Source: DAOPYU01 sp942493245
GTDB lineage: Bacteria; Sumerlaeota; Sumerlaeia; UBA8349
Assembly: GCA_942493245.1 (NCBI GenBank)
Contig: OW818685.1
Span: 496,001-560,000 of the forward strand
DNA length: 64,000 nt
Direction: 5' to 3'
Below, one piece after another: positions 1 to 10,600 of this stretch. Each line of letters starts with the position of its first letter. Position 1 is the stretch's first letter. The translations under genes were made by a program, and so were the position numbers. The notes below the pieces were generated by a model. The model did not search any database and was not told the DNA's origin. It saw only the letters and a program-made list of their open reading frames with translations.

Positions 1-49
1 GGAAATCTCGGCGCCGCGCGTCCGGAATCCACAAGGTAGGTACTCTCTT

Positions 50-1018
50 ATGGCTCTGCAAACATTTGATTTCGAGAAACCCATCGTCGAAGTTGAAACG
101 ACGATTCAGGCGCTTATTGCCAAACCGGTCGACAACGAAGAGCAAGAAGCCGAGAAAAGTCGGCAACTGGCCGAACTCGAAGCGCAGAAAAGCGCCCTCC
201 AACAGGAAATCTACGGAAATCTCACGCCGTGGAACCGGGTGCAGATCGCCCGCCACATGGAGCGTCCCCGTTCGCAGGACTTCATAGATCAACTGATAAC
301 GGACTGGAGCGAGATCAAGGGCGACCGCTATTTCCACGACGACTCGGCGGTCATCTGCGGTCTGGGCCGTTTCGAGGGCGAGCCGGTGGCGATCATCGGC
401 CAGCAGAAAGGCCATGACACCAAAGAAAACGTGGCGCGCAATTTCGGCATGATGCACCCGGAAGGGTACCGTAAGGCTCTGCGCCTGATGACTATTGCCG
501 AGCGCTTCAACCTCCCGATTCTGATCTTGATTGACACCCCGGGCGCCTACCCGGGCATCGGAGCCGAGGAACGCGGTCAGAGCGAAGCCATCGCCCGCAA
601 TATCATGGAGATGTTCATGGTCCGCACCCCCCTGGTCGGGGTGATCATTGGCGAAGGCGCCAGTGGCGGCGCGCTCGGCGTCGGGGTGGTGGACCGCATG
701 ATGATGCTCGAGAACTCCTGGTACTGCGTGATTTCGCCCGAGGGGTGCGCCTCGATTCTCTGGCGCAACGCGGCCAAAGCGCCCGAGTCCGCCGAAGTGC
801 TCAAACTCACCGCCGAGGATCTCAAGCGTTTCGAGATTGTGGACCGGATCGTCCCGGAACCGCTGGGCGGCGCGCATCGCGATTCCCGTCAGGCCATCGA
901 GAACCTCCGACAGCCGTTGGTTGAAGCATTCGCCGAACTGAAAGGCAAGGAGATGGAAACCCTCCTCGCCGAGCGATTCAACAAGTACCGCCGCATTGGT
1001 GTCATCATCGAAGAGTGA
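50..1018 (+). CDS. accA: Acetyl-CoA carboxylase carboxyltransferase subunit alpha
   Basis: This is the alpha half of the carboxyltransferase of acetyl-CoA carboxylase. With AccD it moves the carboxyl group from biotin on BCCP to acetyl-CoA, the first step of cytoplasmic fatty-acid synthesis. The 322-residue length is normal for AccA. The N-terminal coiled region is followed by the conserved NLTPWNRVQIARHMERP stretch (residues about 56-73), then the crotonase-like core with IDTPGAYPG (about 161-169) and GEGASGGALG (about 201-210), which forms the oxyanion-hole and CoA-binding region. The ATG at 50 gives the family's usual N-terminus. accD is not in the window. The sigma54 activator starts about 60 bases downstream on the same strand, so co-transcription is possible. 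Confidence 0.97.
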   Translation: MALQTFDFEKPIVEVETTIQALIAKPVDNEEQEAEKSRQLAELEAQKSALQQEIYGNLTPWNRVQIARHMERPRSQDFIDQLITDWSEIKGDRYFHDDSAVICGLGRFEGEPVAIIGQQKGHDTKENVARNFGMMHPEGYRKALRLMTIAERFNLPILILIDTPGAYPGIGAEERGQSEAIARNIMEMFMVRTPLVGVIIGEGASGGALGVGVVDRMMMLENSWYCVISPEGCASILWRNAAKAPESAEVLKLTAEDLKRFEIVDRIVPEPLGGAHRDSRQAIENLRQPLVEAFAELKGKEMETLLAERFNKYRRIGVIIEE

Positions 1019-1079
1019 CGTGGCACTGTGCCCACCGGGACACGCCGCGATTCCCTACCGGACAAGTTGGTGCCTCCCC

Positions 1080-2489
<1,410 letters not shown>

Positions 2490-2508
2490 CCGTCCCGAGT
2501 CTGTTTTT

Positions 2509-2568
2509 CGTGTATTCCGTCTCTTCCGTGGTTCTCTTGTTGTTTTCACCACCGAATACACGGAAACT
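2509..2568. repeat. Palindromic element, family A (copy 1)
   Basis: The left arm (2509-2533) is built from CCGT-rich short units ending TTCCGTGGTT. The right arm (2549-2568) carries the complementary ACACGGAA units. A further partial arm lies at about 2609-2626. The unit is about 9 bp, matching ACACGGAAT. The element fills the gap between the sigma54 activator and the ubiD-like gene. No coding potential is visible. Confidence 0.7.
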
Positions 2569-2661
2569 GTTCCATTCTGATTTCGTGCAGTTGGAAAGAG
2601 GACTCTTTTCGTCTGTTTCGTGGTTAGAAATCGGTAACCTTTCAATGGAGACCCCAACGTC

Positions 2662-4110
2662 ATGGCTTTTCGGAACCTGCGGGAATTGCTCAACGACCTT
2701 GAAGCGCGCGGTGAACTGCGCCGGGTTGCCACCGAGGTGGACCCCCATCTCGAAATCACGGCCCTGGCCGACCGGTCGGTGAAATCGGGCGGGCCAGCCT
2801 TCCTCTTCGAAAACCCGCGCGGCTCGCGCTTTCCCGTGGCGATCAACTGCTTCGCCTCCCACACGCGCATGAGCCGGGTCTTTGGCACCGAGCGCCCCGC
2901 CGAAATCGCCGAGCGCTACCTGGCGCTCCTTGAGGAAGGCGCTCCTCAGACCTTTCTCGACAAGATCAAAATGTTACCCAAGGCGGTCGAAATCAGCCGC
3001 GCCATGCCGAAGACCGTCAAGAGCGGTCCCTGTCAAGAGGTGGTGCAACGCGTCGAAGAAGGGGCCTCATTTGACGACTTTCCGATCCTCAAATGCTGGC
3101 CCGAGGACGGCGGCCCCACCCTCACGCTGCCGATGGTCTTCACGCGCGACCCGGAAACCGGAGTGCGCAACTGCGGCATGTACCGCATGCAGGTCTATGA
3201 CGGCCAGACCTCGGGGATGCACTGGCACGTCCACAAGGACGGCGCGTCGCACTGGCGCAAGGCCCGCGCGCGCGGCGAGCGTCTGCCCGTGGCCGTGGCC
3301 GTCGGGGGACCGCCCCTGGCCACGTTCGCCTCGATGTGTCCCCTGCCACCCGACCTGGACGAGATGCTCTTCGCCGGACTGGTGGGCGGCGACCCGATCG
3401 AGATGGTCCGGTGCGTGACCTGCGAGGTGGACGTGCCCGCCGAGTCGGAAATCGTTTTCGAGGGGTACGTGGAACCGGAAGAACTGCGCGTGGAAGGCCC
3501 CTTCGGCGACCACACGGGCTTCTACTCGCTCCCGGATCAGTACCCGGTCTTCCATCTCACCGCCGTGACCCACCGGCGCGGGGCCATCTACCCGGCCACA
3601 GTCGTGGGGCGTCCGCCGATGGAGGATTGCTTCATGGGCGAGGCGGTCGAGTCGCTCTTCTTCCCGGTCATTCGCAAGCAACTGCCCGAGGTTGTGGACC
3701 TGCACATGCCCCACGCGGGGGTGTTCCACAACCTGGTCCTGGTTTCCATCCGCAAGGCCTACCCCGGCCACGCGCGCAAGGTCATGCACGCCCTGTGGGG
3801 CATGGGGCAGATGATGTTCGCGAAAGTCATTGTGGTGACCGACTCGGACGTCAATCTGCGCGATTACGGCGAAGCGGCCTGGAAAACGCTCAACCACATT
3901 GATCCCGAGCGCGACATGGAGTTCGTGATGGGTCCCGTGGACGCCCTCGACCACGCTTCGCGCCTACCGCACTACGGCAGCCACGTGGGGATAGACGCCA
4001 CGCGCAAATGGCCCGAAGAAGGCTTCACCCGCCCCTGGCCCACGGAAATGCAATTGCCATCAGAGATCCTGGAACGCGCCGACCGCCTCTGGCGCGAATT
4101 GGGGTTGTGA
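2662..4110 (+). CDS. UbiD-family (prenylated-FMN) decarboxylase
   Basis: This belongs to the UbiD family of reversible decarboxylases, which use prenylated FMN made by a UbiX partner and act on aromatic or alpha,beta-unsaturated acids. The 482-residue length fits. Family signatures visible are the N-terminal FRNLRELLNDLEARGELRR, the cofactor and metal region around NCGMYRMQVYDGQTSGMHWH (residues about 171-190), and EGPFGDHTGFYS (about 275-286) with the catalytic-region Glu and Asp. The start at 2662 gives the usual MAFRNLRELL. No ubiX or other quinone gene is nearby, so the substrate cannot be fixed: it could be a quinone precursor (ubiquinone or futalosine-menaquinone route) or an aromatic acid. 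It stands alone between two family A palindromes. Confidence 0.9.
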   Translation: MAFRNLRELLNDLEARGELRRVATEVDPHLEITALADRSVKSGGPAFLFENPRGSRFPVAINCFASHTRMSRVFGTERPAEIAERYLALLEEGAPQTFLDKIKMLPKAVEISRAMPKTVKSGPCQEVVQRVEEGASFDDFPILKCWPEDGGPTLTLPMVFTRDPETGVRNCGMYRMQVYDGQTSGMHWHVHKDGASHWRKARARGERLPVAVAVGGPPLATFASMCPLPPDLDEMLFAGLVGGDPIEMVRCVTCEVDVPAESEIVFEGYVEPEELRVEGPFGDHTGFYSLPDQYPVFHLTAVTHRRGAIYPATVVGRPPMEDCFMGEAVESLFFPVIRKQLPEVVDLHMPHAGVFHNLVLVSIRKAYPGHARKVMHALWGMGQMMFAKVIVVTDSDVNLRDYGEAAWKTLNHIDPERDMEFVMGPVDALDHASRLPHYGSHVGIDATRKWPEEGFTRPWPTEMQLPSEILERADRLWRELGL

Positions 4111-4124
4111 AAAAGGCTTTTCTT

Positions 4125-4209
4125 AACCACGGAACACACTGAATACACGGAAAAAACAAAGGGATCTTTCGTTTTCAGTTTTCCGTGTGTTCCGTCTGTT
4201 CCGTGGTTA
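4125..4209. repeat. Palindromic element, family A (copy 2)
   Basis: This is the best-preserved copy. The left arm 4125-4154 reads AACCACGGAACACACTGAAT followed by ACACGGAAAA, and the right arm 4179-4209 is nearly its reverse complement, ending CCGTGGTTA. The arms consist of degenerate 9-bp units (ACGGAACAC, ACTGAATAC, ACGGAAAAA). The element directly abuts the 3' end of the GxxExxY gene on the other strand. Confidence 0.85.
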
Positions 4210-4220
4210 TTTTTCGGTTC

Positions 4221-4601
4221 TCATCTCACAATCCGTTCGATTTCAACTTTTGGATAATGACCGAAATTGACCAGAAACCCGAGTTCCAGACCGGACGCGC
4301 GGAGGTAATTGTGCGTCTGCGCCCGGTGTTCATTGGTCAGTTCCTTGACCGCTTTGAGTTCGACAATAATTTTCGCATAACAGACGAAATCAGGCCTGTA
4401 AGTTTGAACCAGCGGTTCCCCCTTGTATTGCGGAACCAGTTCCGGCTGGACGGAAGAAGGGATCTCCTGTTTCCGGAATTCTCGTTCCAGACACTCCTGA
4501 TAGACCGCCTCCAGAAATCCACACCCCATCTCGCGATAGACCTCGAACACCGCCCCCCGGATTTTGAAACTCTCTTCTTCATATTTGAGGTCGGTCATCA
4601 T
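4221..4601 (-). CDS. GxxExxY family protein, PD-(D/E)XK nuclease-like
   Basis: This 126-residue protein belongs to the GxxExxY family. The eponymous motif is GCGFLEAVYQECLEREF at residues about 27-43. The stretch RPDFVCYAKIIVELKAV (about 69-85) has the spacing of a PD-(D/E)XK nuclease core: Asp in RPD, then Glu-x-Lys in ELK. I infer a possible nuclease; I know of no established activity for the family. AGGAGG lies 6 bases before the first of two adjacent ATG codons. The gene sits between an arm of one family A palindrome (4179-4209) and an arm of another (4637-4666). A decayed copy of its 3' end lies at 4715-4794, after the same type of arm. Confidence 0.88.
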   Translation of the reverse strand: MMTDLKYEEESFKIRGAVFEVYREMGCGFLEAVYQECLEREFRKQEIPSSVQPELVPQYKGEPLVQTYRPDFVCYAKIIVELKAVKELTNEHRAQTHNYLRASGLELGFLVNFGHYPKVEIERIVR

Positions 4602-4636
4602 TGAAGCCTCCTTTCGTCTGTGGGGCGATAGTTTTC

Positions 4637-4704
4637 AACCACGGAATACACAGAACACACGGAAAAGAACATGGGGGCGTTCGTTTTCGGTCTTCTGTGG
4701 TTTA
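4637..4704. repeat. Palindromic element, family A (copy 3)
   Basis: The left arm 4637-4666 is AACCACGGAATACACAGAAC followed by ACACGGAAAA. The right arm is shortened to about 4691-4704 (TCTTCTGTGGTTTA). Its right edge runs straight into the GxxExxY gene remnant, just as copy 2 runs into the intact gene. Confidence 0.75.
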
Positions 4705-4714
4705 TTTTTTCTTA

Positions 4715-4794
4715 TTTCACAATCCGCTCGATTTCCACATTGGCTAAATGCCGAAATTGACACCAAACCCGTATTCCGCCAATCAGGACGGAGG
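4715..4794 (-). pseudogene. Remnant of a second GxxExxY gene (3' end only)
   Basis: These 80 bases align with the last part of the intact gene at 4223-4306. Shared stretches are CACAATCCGNTCGATTTC, AATGNCCGAAATTGACNA and the flanking CGGAGG. On the minus strand, one frame gives GFGVNFGI then a stop, and another gives NVEIERIV, against GFLVNFG and KVEIERIV in the intact protein. The copy is therefore frameshifted and truncated, with no 5' end left. Confidence 0.75.
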
Positions 4795-4823
4795 CCCATC
4801 AAACCGACGGTTGGGCCGGTTCT

Positions 4824-5096
4824 TCATTTTCCGGGCCGGGTGTTTTCGTTTGCGGTTGATTGAACCAATGTTTTTTGCAGGAGACCTTCGATCTCGCGTT
4901 TGAGTCTTTTTTCCGATGCGGGCACAATCTCGTGCTTGATCTTGTTTTCCAGCGCGTCAATGATCTCTCGTTTGAGGTCTTCGAAGAAAGAATAAATGCC
5001 CGCCACAAAAAAACAAAATGCGGGTAGTGCCCCGAATCCTTTGAATGAAGCGCACACCAGGCACATCAAGAAAAATGCAGCCGTCCGATATTTCAT
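4824..5096 (-). CDS. Small membrane protein of unknown function
   Basis: I do not recognise this 90-residue protein. A hydrophobic N-terminal segment (residues about 7-38) forms one or two membrane spans. A charged, probably helical tail follows with KREIIDALENKIKHEI and KRLKREIEGLL. GAGAGG lies shortly before the ATG. The tail resembles RREIIENLERIF in the protein at 5190-5543, and both follow a hydrophobic segment, so the two may be distant paralogues. It is short and could be a chance reading frame, but the ribosome site and the similarity to its neighbour argue that it is real. Confidence 0.5.
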   Translation of the reverse strand: MKYRTAAFFLMCLVCASFKGFGALPAFCFFVAGIYSFFEDLKREIIDALENKIKHEIVPASEKRLKREIEGLLQKTLVQSTANENTRPGK

Positions 5097-5189
5097 CTTT
5101 TATCCTCTCCGAGCGGTTTCCACAGACACGCTCATATCCCTGTTTCGACAACAGCACTCCCTATTACTTCTCTGGAATCTGATGCCGAG

Positions 5190-5543
5190 TTACTCATCCG
5201 CTTGTTCGATATCGATTGTCTCTGTCCTCTGTTGAGCCGGAATGCCTTTCAGGGCGCTCCTGATTTCGCCCCGAGTCCCTTCTTCCTGGACAGTGGCGTG
5301 AAGAGCGACGAGATGGGAGACTTTTTTCATCTCCCGCCAGAGATCGTTTGTTTTATCGGAGAAAATTCTTTCCAAGTTCTCAATGATTTCACGACGGATT
5401 CCCTCGAGTAAGAGAAAGAATCCAACCGCTACCCCGATCCATCCGAGATAATCAACCTCCCCAAATCCTAAAAATCGGGCATTCCGAAGCGCGTGTCCCC
5501 ACCAAAAACCAAGAGACAACAATGCGATTCCAACGTATTTCAT
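5190..5543 (-). CDS. Small membrane protein of unknown function
   Basis: This is a protein of 117 residues that I do not recognise. Two hydrophobic segments (residues about 3-20 and 33-50) are followed by a charged helical region, RREIIENLERIFSDKTNDL, and a hydrophilic C-terminus. I started it at the ATG at 5543, preceded by GGAGAAAGAG, rather than an upstream in-frame codon at 5564. It shares the hydrophobic-then-REII-helix layout with the 90-residue protein just downstream on the same strand, so the pair may be co-transcribed. No function can be inferred. Confidence 0.55.
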   Translation of the reverse strand: MKYVGIALLSLGFWWGHALRNARFLGFGEVDYLGWIGVAVGFFLLLEGIRREIIENLERIFSDKTNDLWREMKKVSHLVALHATVQEEGTRGEIRSALKGIPAQQRTETIDIEQADE

Positions 5544-5983
5544 CTCTTTCTCCTTCCAGAACACGTCTATATCGTGACTCGTACTTCAATCGAGAATCGG
5601 GGGTCCATCTGAATCTGACGCCGCAGGATTGCATGCGAAGGCGTGTTAGTCCTTTTTGTACACAATCGTTTGTTACTTGTCCAGAGGTTATTTCTGGACT
5701 CAATGAGAAGACTCTCGTTTCTTTCCTAAAATTTCACCCAGCCCTCATATTGTTCTTGGGGTGTTTCCCTTTCCCGGAGGGGCTTATCCATTGGGTTTCG
5801 GGTCGGACCCCGATAAACTTGCGAATGCGAACGAATCGCGCAATACTACTCCTGAAGAAAGAACGGGGAATGTCGGACGTCTGGTAAAGGCAGTGCATTC
5901 CGTCCAAGATTGCCCTCTTTCCCTTCACATAGAGCCGTTTCTATTCGTGTCAAACTCAGGCCCCCACGCCGGGAGAGTGGAAT
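5544..5983. other. Intergenic region without a supported gene
   Basis: About 440 bases between the divergent small membrane protein and the TPR-methyltransferase. The base composition is more AT-rich than the neighbouring genes. An open frame of 121 codons on the plus strand has no ribosome site or recognisable motif, and I do not support it. Promoters for both flanking genes would have to lie here, but I see no convincing -35/-10 pair. Confidence 0.4.
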
Positions 5984-7114
5984 ATGGGAAACGCGATGCG
6001 TCTTGAACAGGCCATTCGGTTGGCGAAAATGGGGGACACCCAGGCGGCCCTCGATGCCCTGGAAGCGTTTCTCGAACGGGCCCCGGACCATTATGAGGCG
6101 CGCGGGCTCCGAGCCTGGATGCTGACGACCGCGGGGCGGTATGAAGAGGCGGCGGACGAATACGCCCATCTGGTGGAACGCGAACCCCGGGACTTGGAAG
6201 CCACGCTGCGGTGGGCGCAGGTCTTGCGAAAACTCGACCGCGCCTCCGAGGCGCTCGAGCTGACGCGGCGCATCCTGACAATGGACCCATTCTGCCTGGC
6301 CGCGCTGGACCTGTGGCGCGAGTGCGCGCTGGAACGCCTTCCCCCTGCGAAAACCGTTTCAGCCTCAAGCGCATTGCCCGACGCCCGCCCCGCCCAGGCG
6401 GAATGGCTCAACCCTGTTCTCTCGCTTCTGGAAGAGAAGGGGATGGGGTTCCCCGTGTCGGTCCACCCCTCCGTGGGGCGGCTGCTTTACTCGTTCGCCC
6501 GTTGCATCCGTCCCAACCGGGTGATTGAAACCGGTTGTTTCCTGGGCTACTCGACGTTGTGTCTGGCCCAGGCGCTTCAGGACAATGGACAGGGACATAT
6601 CCACTCGTTCGACCTGTTTGCCTCCCTGCCCGAGGGGGTCTCCTCCCCCCTGTTGCCCGATTGTCGCGACGCTCTCCAAGTGGCTCGCGCCCACGCCGAG
6701 AAGGCCGGACTGGCGCAACGCATCACCTTCCATAAAGGGGACTCGGCCCCTTCGATCGAGGCCCTCCTGCACGCCCACAGCGAACCCGTGGAACTGGTCT
6801 TCATAGACGGGGACCACCTGATCGAGGGGTGCCTGAAAGACTGGCGGGCGGTGATCGAGAGGGTACAACCGGGCGGGTTGGTGTTGTTGCACGATACGAA
6901 ACCGAACGCCTGCCGTTGGGTGGGGCCGCAAGCGCTGCTCGACGAATGCCGGCGTCGGCCCCGGGAGTTTCAAGCGGTGAATCTGGCCACCCCGGAAGGC
7001 TTTGGACTGGGGGTCATTCAGAAGATCGGAATCGGAGAACCGGGAGTCTGGAACCCCCGCTGGCGGGATCTGCTCAAAGAGGCCCTTCAAAGCCGCATCT
7101 GGCAAAAACGCTGA
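5984..7114 (+). CDS. TPR-repeat protein fused to a class I SAM-dependent methyltransferase
   Basis: The protein has two parts. Residues about 5-110 are tetratricopeptide repeats (AMRLEQAIRLAKMGDTQAAL, GRYEEAADEYAHLVEREP, DRASEALELTRRILTMDP). Residues about 140-350 form a Rossmann methyltransferase of the O-methyltransferase/Methyltransf_24 type. VIETGCFLGYSTLCLAQAL is the SAM-binding motif I, and ELVFIDGDHLIEGCLKDW followed by PGGLVLLHDT is typical of this group. GGAGAGTGGAAT precedes the ATG. The substrate is unknown; related proteins often methylate sugars or small molecules in surface-polysaccharide pathways, but no such genes lie nearby. Confidence 0.85.
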   Translation: MGNAMRLEQAIRLAKMGDTQAALDALEAFLERAPDHYEARGLRAWMLTTAGRYEEAADEYAHLVEREPRDLEATLRWAQVLRKLDRASEALELTRRILTMDPFCLAALDLWRECALERLPPAKTVSASSALPDARPAQAEWLNPVLSLLEEKGMGFPVSVHPSVGRLLYSFARCIRPNRVIETGCFLGYSTLCLAQALQDNGQGHIHSFDLFASLPEGVSSPLLPDCRDALQVARAHAEKAGLAQRITFHKGDSAPSIEALLHAHSEPVELVFIDGDHLIEGCLKDWRAVIERVQPGGLVLLHDTKPNACRWVGPQALLDECRRRPREFQAVNLATPEGFGLGVIQKIGIGEPGVWNPRWRDLLKEALQSRIWQKR

Positions 7115-7282
7115 GAGGGGCGAAGGGGGAGTGGAGAAGGCTTGAATCCAAATTATGATGTGAATAGAAATAAACATAGAAGGCCGTATGAATTGCCCCC
7201 GAATTTTCGCGCCTCTGCGTTATAGCATTTGCCAAAAGGAATCCGAGGAAACCTTCGTTTGTTCCGGAGCCTGGGGCCTTTC

Positions 7283-7405
7283 CGTCATCCCCGCGAACGC
7301 GGGGACCCAGAGTAGCGCGAACGGGAAAACAGGGGGGAAACCCAAGGGAAACGCGATCAACCGGATCGTTCCGGATCTGGGTTCCCGCTTTCGCGGGAAT
7401 GACGG
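7283..7405. repeat. REP-like inverted repeat, family F (copy 1)
   Basis: The arm CGTCATCCCCGCGAACGCGG followed by GGACCCAGAG (7283-7312) is matched by an inverted arm at 7376-7405 (TCTGGGTTCCCGC then TTTCGCGGGAATGACGG). Each arm is itself a small palindrome around GCGAAAGC. Two more copies lie at 47762-47886 and 52323-52446. Confidence 0.85.
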
Positions 7406-7476
7406 ATGGGGGGGACCCCTGAATAACCCCATATAACCAGTGGCATCATCGCTCGCCTGGACAACGAGGAGTTCCT

Positions 7477-7531
7477 GGTTTCAAACCCGCCCGGCAGGCG
7501 TTCCAGATCGGGGAAGGGCGGGTTTGAAACC
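7477..7531. repeat. 16-bp perfect inverted repeat
   Basis: GGTTTCAAACCCGCCC at 7477-7492 is the exact reverse complement of GGGCGGGTTTGAAACC at 7516-7531. It lies in the roughly 500-base gene-free spacer between the methyltransferase and the 3' end of the type IIG gene. It might act as a terminator, but no T-run follows it. Confidence 0.7.
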
Positions 7532-7617
7532 CGCCCCTACAGAAAATTTGGGTTCGGAAAACCCCCAACAGAGCATATCGAAAGGATGGGCCTTGGGGGG
7601 GACAGAGGGGAAAGACC

Positions 7618-10600
7618 TCACCCGTTCCCCTCGACCCGGGCGATTTCCGCGTCCGTCAGGCCGTAGAGCGCATAGACCAGCCGGTCTATCTCGCGGTCCG
7701 TCGCCTCGATCTGGCGCAGGTAGAGCGCCCGGTCCGAGTCCGACTGCGCCTCGGCCCGGCGCCGGTGCAGGGCCAGCATGGTTTCCACCTGTTTTGTCAG
7801 GGCGTCGTATTGCCGCTTTTCGTCGGGCCGGGTCAGGTCGAGCTGGCGGATGGGAATCTGAACGAGGTATTGCGAGAAAAAACGCAAATAGCCGCCACGA
7901 AAAGACGTGGTTAAATGCGAGTAAAAGAAAGAGAAAAGGTTGGAGTTGAGAATGCCCAAAAGAAAAAGTTCCGATGAGGCAATCAGGTACGCGGTATTTG
8001 CGCAGTAGGCTCCAGCGTCTCGATCCAGCATGAAATTTCCCCGCACCGACATATCAGGAAGCAACATTTTGGGCTTCTCGAATTCGGAGTAGTAATCACA
8101 GGCGCGCAATTCCCACCAGTAATCCCCCTGGTCGCACCGGGCTTGCGCCCGAGCTTCAAAGGGGAGCAGGTGCTCGAACAGAGCGGGGCAGGTTTTGCGG
8201 AACCAGTCGCGGGCCGTTTTCGGTTTCTCGCACCGCGCGTTGGTCCACCCCTTCGGGATGCGGATCAGAAACCGTTCCGCGGCGGGCGGTTCGTAGCGTT
8301 TGATGTCCCGGCCCTGAAGGAACGGTTTGATGAGCTCCGCGCTCGACGGGTCTTCCGCAATCAAGCGGTCCCGCGTCGCGCGGTCAATGATGAAAGCTTC
8401 GTTCAGGCCGGTCAAGACTCCTCGGAATATCTGATTCTCGACATATTCTCCGAGGGGCACCCCGACCTGTTTGATCTTTTCGATCAGGTCGTGGGAGGCC
8501 GTGTCGGCCAGGGACCAGCCCTTGTCTTCGAGGGTGTCGAGCCGGACGGGGTAGCGGCGCGGGGCCACGTAGTCCTCGAGGACGGAGAAGGCGAGGGTTT
8601 CGGCGCGGACGACCTGGAACTCGGTCGCGGCGGCCCGTTTTTTCTTCTCCTCTTTCCCCACCCGCAGGATGCAGGGGTAGGTGGTGGCGCCCGTAAAGAC
8701 GGGCAGGTCGCCGAAGTCCACGAGTTCCTCGACCGGCTGGGTTTTCAGCCAGCGGCGCAACGGCTCGCCGTAGTTGGCGCGCATCCACTTGTTGGCCACA
8801 ATGACGGAATAGAGGCCGCCGGGCGCGAGGAGGTGGATGCCCTTCTCGATGAAATAGACATAGAGGTCGGCGGTTCCGGCGAAGGCCTGGAAGCGGTCGG
8901 CGGCGTACTCTTTGAAGCCCGCGCCGAGGGTTTCCTGGCGGACGTAGGGCGGGTTGCCGATGACGCAGTCGAAGCCGCCGTCGCGGAAGACCTCGGGGAA
9001 GGCGGCGCGCCAGTCGAACGGGTTGACGGCGCGCAACTCGTCCGGGTCGGGGATGAGGAGTTTGCCGGAGAAGTAATCCGGTTCGGCGAGCGAGTTGCCG
9101 CACTGGATGTTGCGGTCGAGGTTGGGCAGGGCGCGCTCCTGGGCCTTGACCCAGTCGAGCTGCTGGCCGAGGGATTCGTCGCTTTCGCCCTCGAGGACCT
9201 TGAGGAGGAGCGAGAGTTTGGCGACCTCGACGGCCTGGGGGTCAATGTCCACGCCGAAGATGTGGGTGGTGAGGATGCGTTTCTTCTCGTGAACGGTGAG
9301 GCGCCATTCGGTCGGCTCGCCGGGGCGCTCGATGGCGCGGACGGCCTTCGGGTGCTTTTCGGGGTGGTTGGCCGCGTACCAGTCCCGGTACCAGGTGAGG
9401 AGGAACTGGTACGCGCCGAGGAGGAAGGAGCCGGACCCGCAGGCCATGTCGAGGACGCGCAGGGGGTGAGCGCCTTTTGTTTCCCCGCTCAGTTTGCCCG
9501 GGGTCTTACCCTGGGCGAGCGCGCCGACGGTGTGGCGCACGATGTACTCGACGATGTAGGCAGGGGTGTAATAGACGCCGCCGGCCTTGCGGACTTCGGG
9601 TTTTTCCTCGATGCGGGCGCGGTGCCCCTGCGTGAGGGTGATGGTGCGGCCCAGAAAGCGCTCATAGACGGTGCCGAGGATTTCGACAGGCATGACGCGG
9701 AACTCGTAGGGCGAGCCGTGCTCGAAGTAAAGCCCCTGGAGGATGGCGCGCAACGTCTTGTCGTCAATGACGAGGGAGTTGAAGCGTTTGTCGGCCTGAA
9801 TGTCGAAGAGGCCGGAGTTGTACTTGGCGTCGGCGGGTTTGCAATGGTCGCGGATGAAGCGGGCGTAGATACCGTCTTTCTTCGCCAGATCGAGGAGGCT
9901 CTCGTAGCGCTCCATGCGGCGGTCTTCGGCCATGCGCAGAAAGAGGACGCGGTCGATGGTGAGCTGGACGGCGCGGTTCAGGTCGGCCTCGGAAAGGCCG
10001 GGGTTGCGCAGGGCGACGACGCGGGCCAGTTCGTCGCGCCAGCCCTCGATTTCCTTGAGGAATTCGATGTCCACCTCGGTGGTGCCGCGCTTGCCGCGGC
10101 GGCTGGCGCTCTGCTGGTCGAACGCGCCGCCCCAGACGGCCTCGCGCGAGAGGAGGTCCCACACCTCGCGCCAGCAGTCGGGGTATTCCTCGAAGCGCAG
10201 GTAACGGGTGCGGGCCGTCGAGGCTTTGTCGGACGGGCGGGGCCGAATCGTGGTGTCGTAGAGGCTGAATTCCTCGAAGTCGGTGAGGACGGATAGCGGG
10301 AGGTTGGCGCTCCAGGCGTAGCGGCGCAGCTGCTGCGCCGGGGCGGGATCGGTCTTCACGTTGACCCCGCATTTTTTGGCCTCGGCATAGAAGCGGGTGG
10401 TCTGGCCGACGCGGAAGGCGTAATCGGGCGACCGGCGGCTGCCCTGGATGTCGAGGCCTTCTTCGACAACGACCTCGCGGTACTGGGGCGCGACGCGTTT
10501 CTGGTTGCGAATGTCCCACCCGAGCGCCTCGAACATCGGATCTATCAGGTTCTGGCGGACCTGCGCTTCCTTGTATCCAGCGCTGAGAAAGGCATTCCGG

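Noticed and set aside
996..1079. Upstream start of the sigma54 activator inside accA
   Set aside because: The extra residues are not receiver sequence; the ATG at 1080 gives the normal receiver start.
5522..5887. 121-codon plus-strand open frame in the spacer before the TPR-methyltransferase
   Set aside because: It overlaps the start of the small membrane protein gene on the other strand, and lacks a ribosome site and any motif.
8143..10296. 717-codon open frame on the plus strand antisense to the type IIG gene
   Set aside because: Its composition (runs of Val, Glu, Gly, Asp) is what a GC-rich gene gives when read antisense. The minus-strand frame has clear methylase motifs and a ribosome site.
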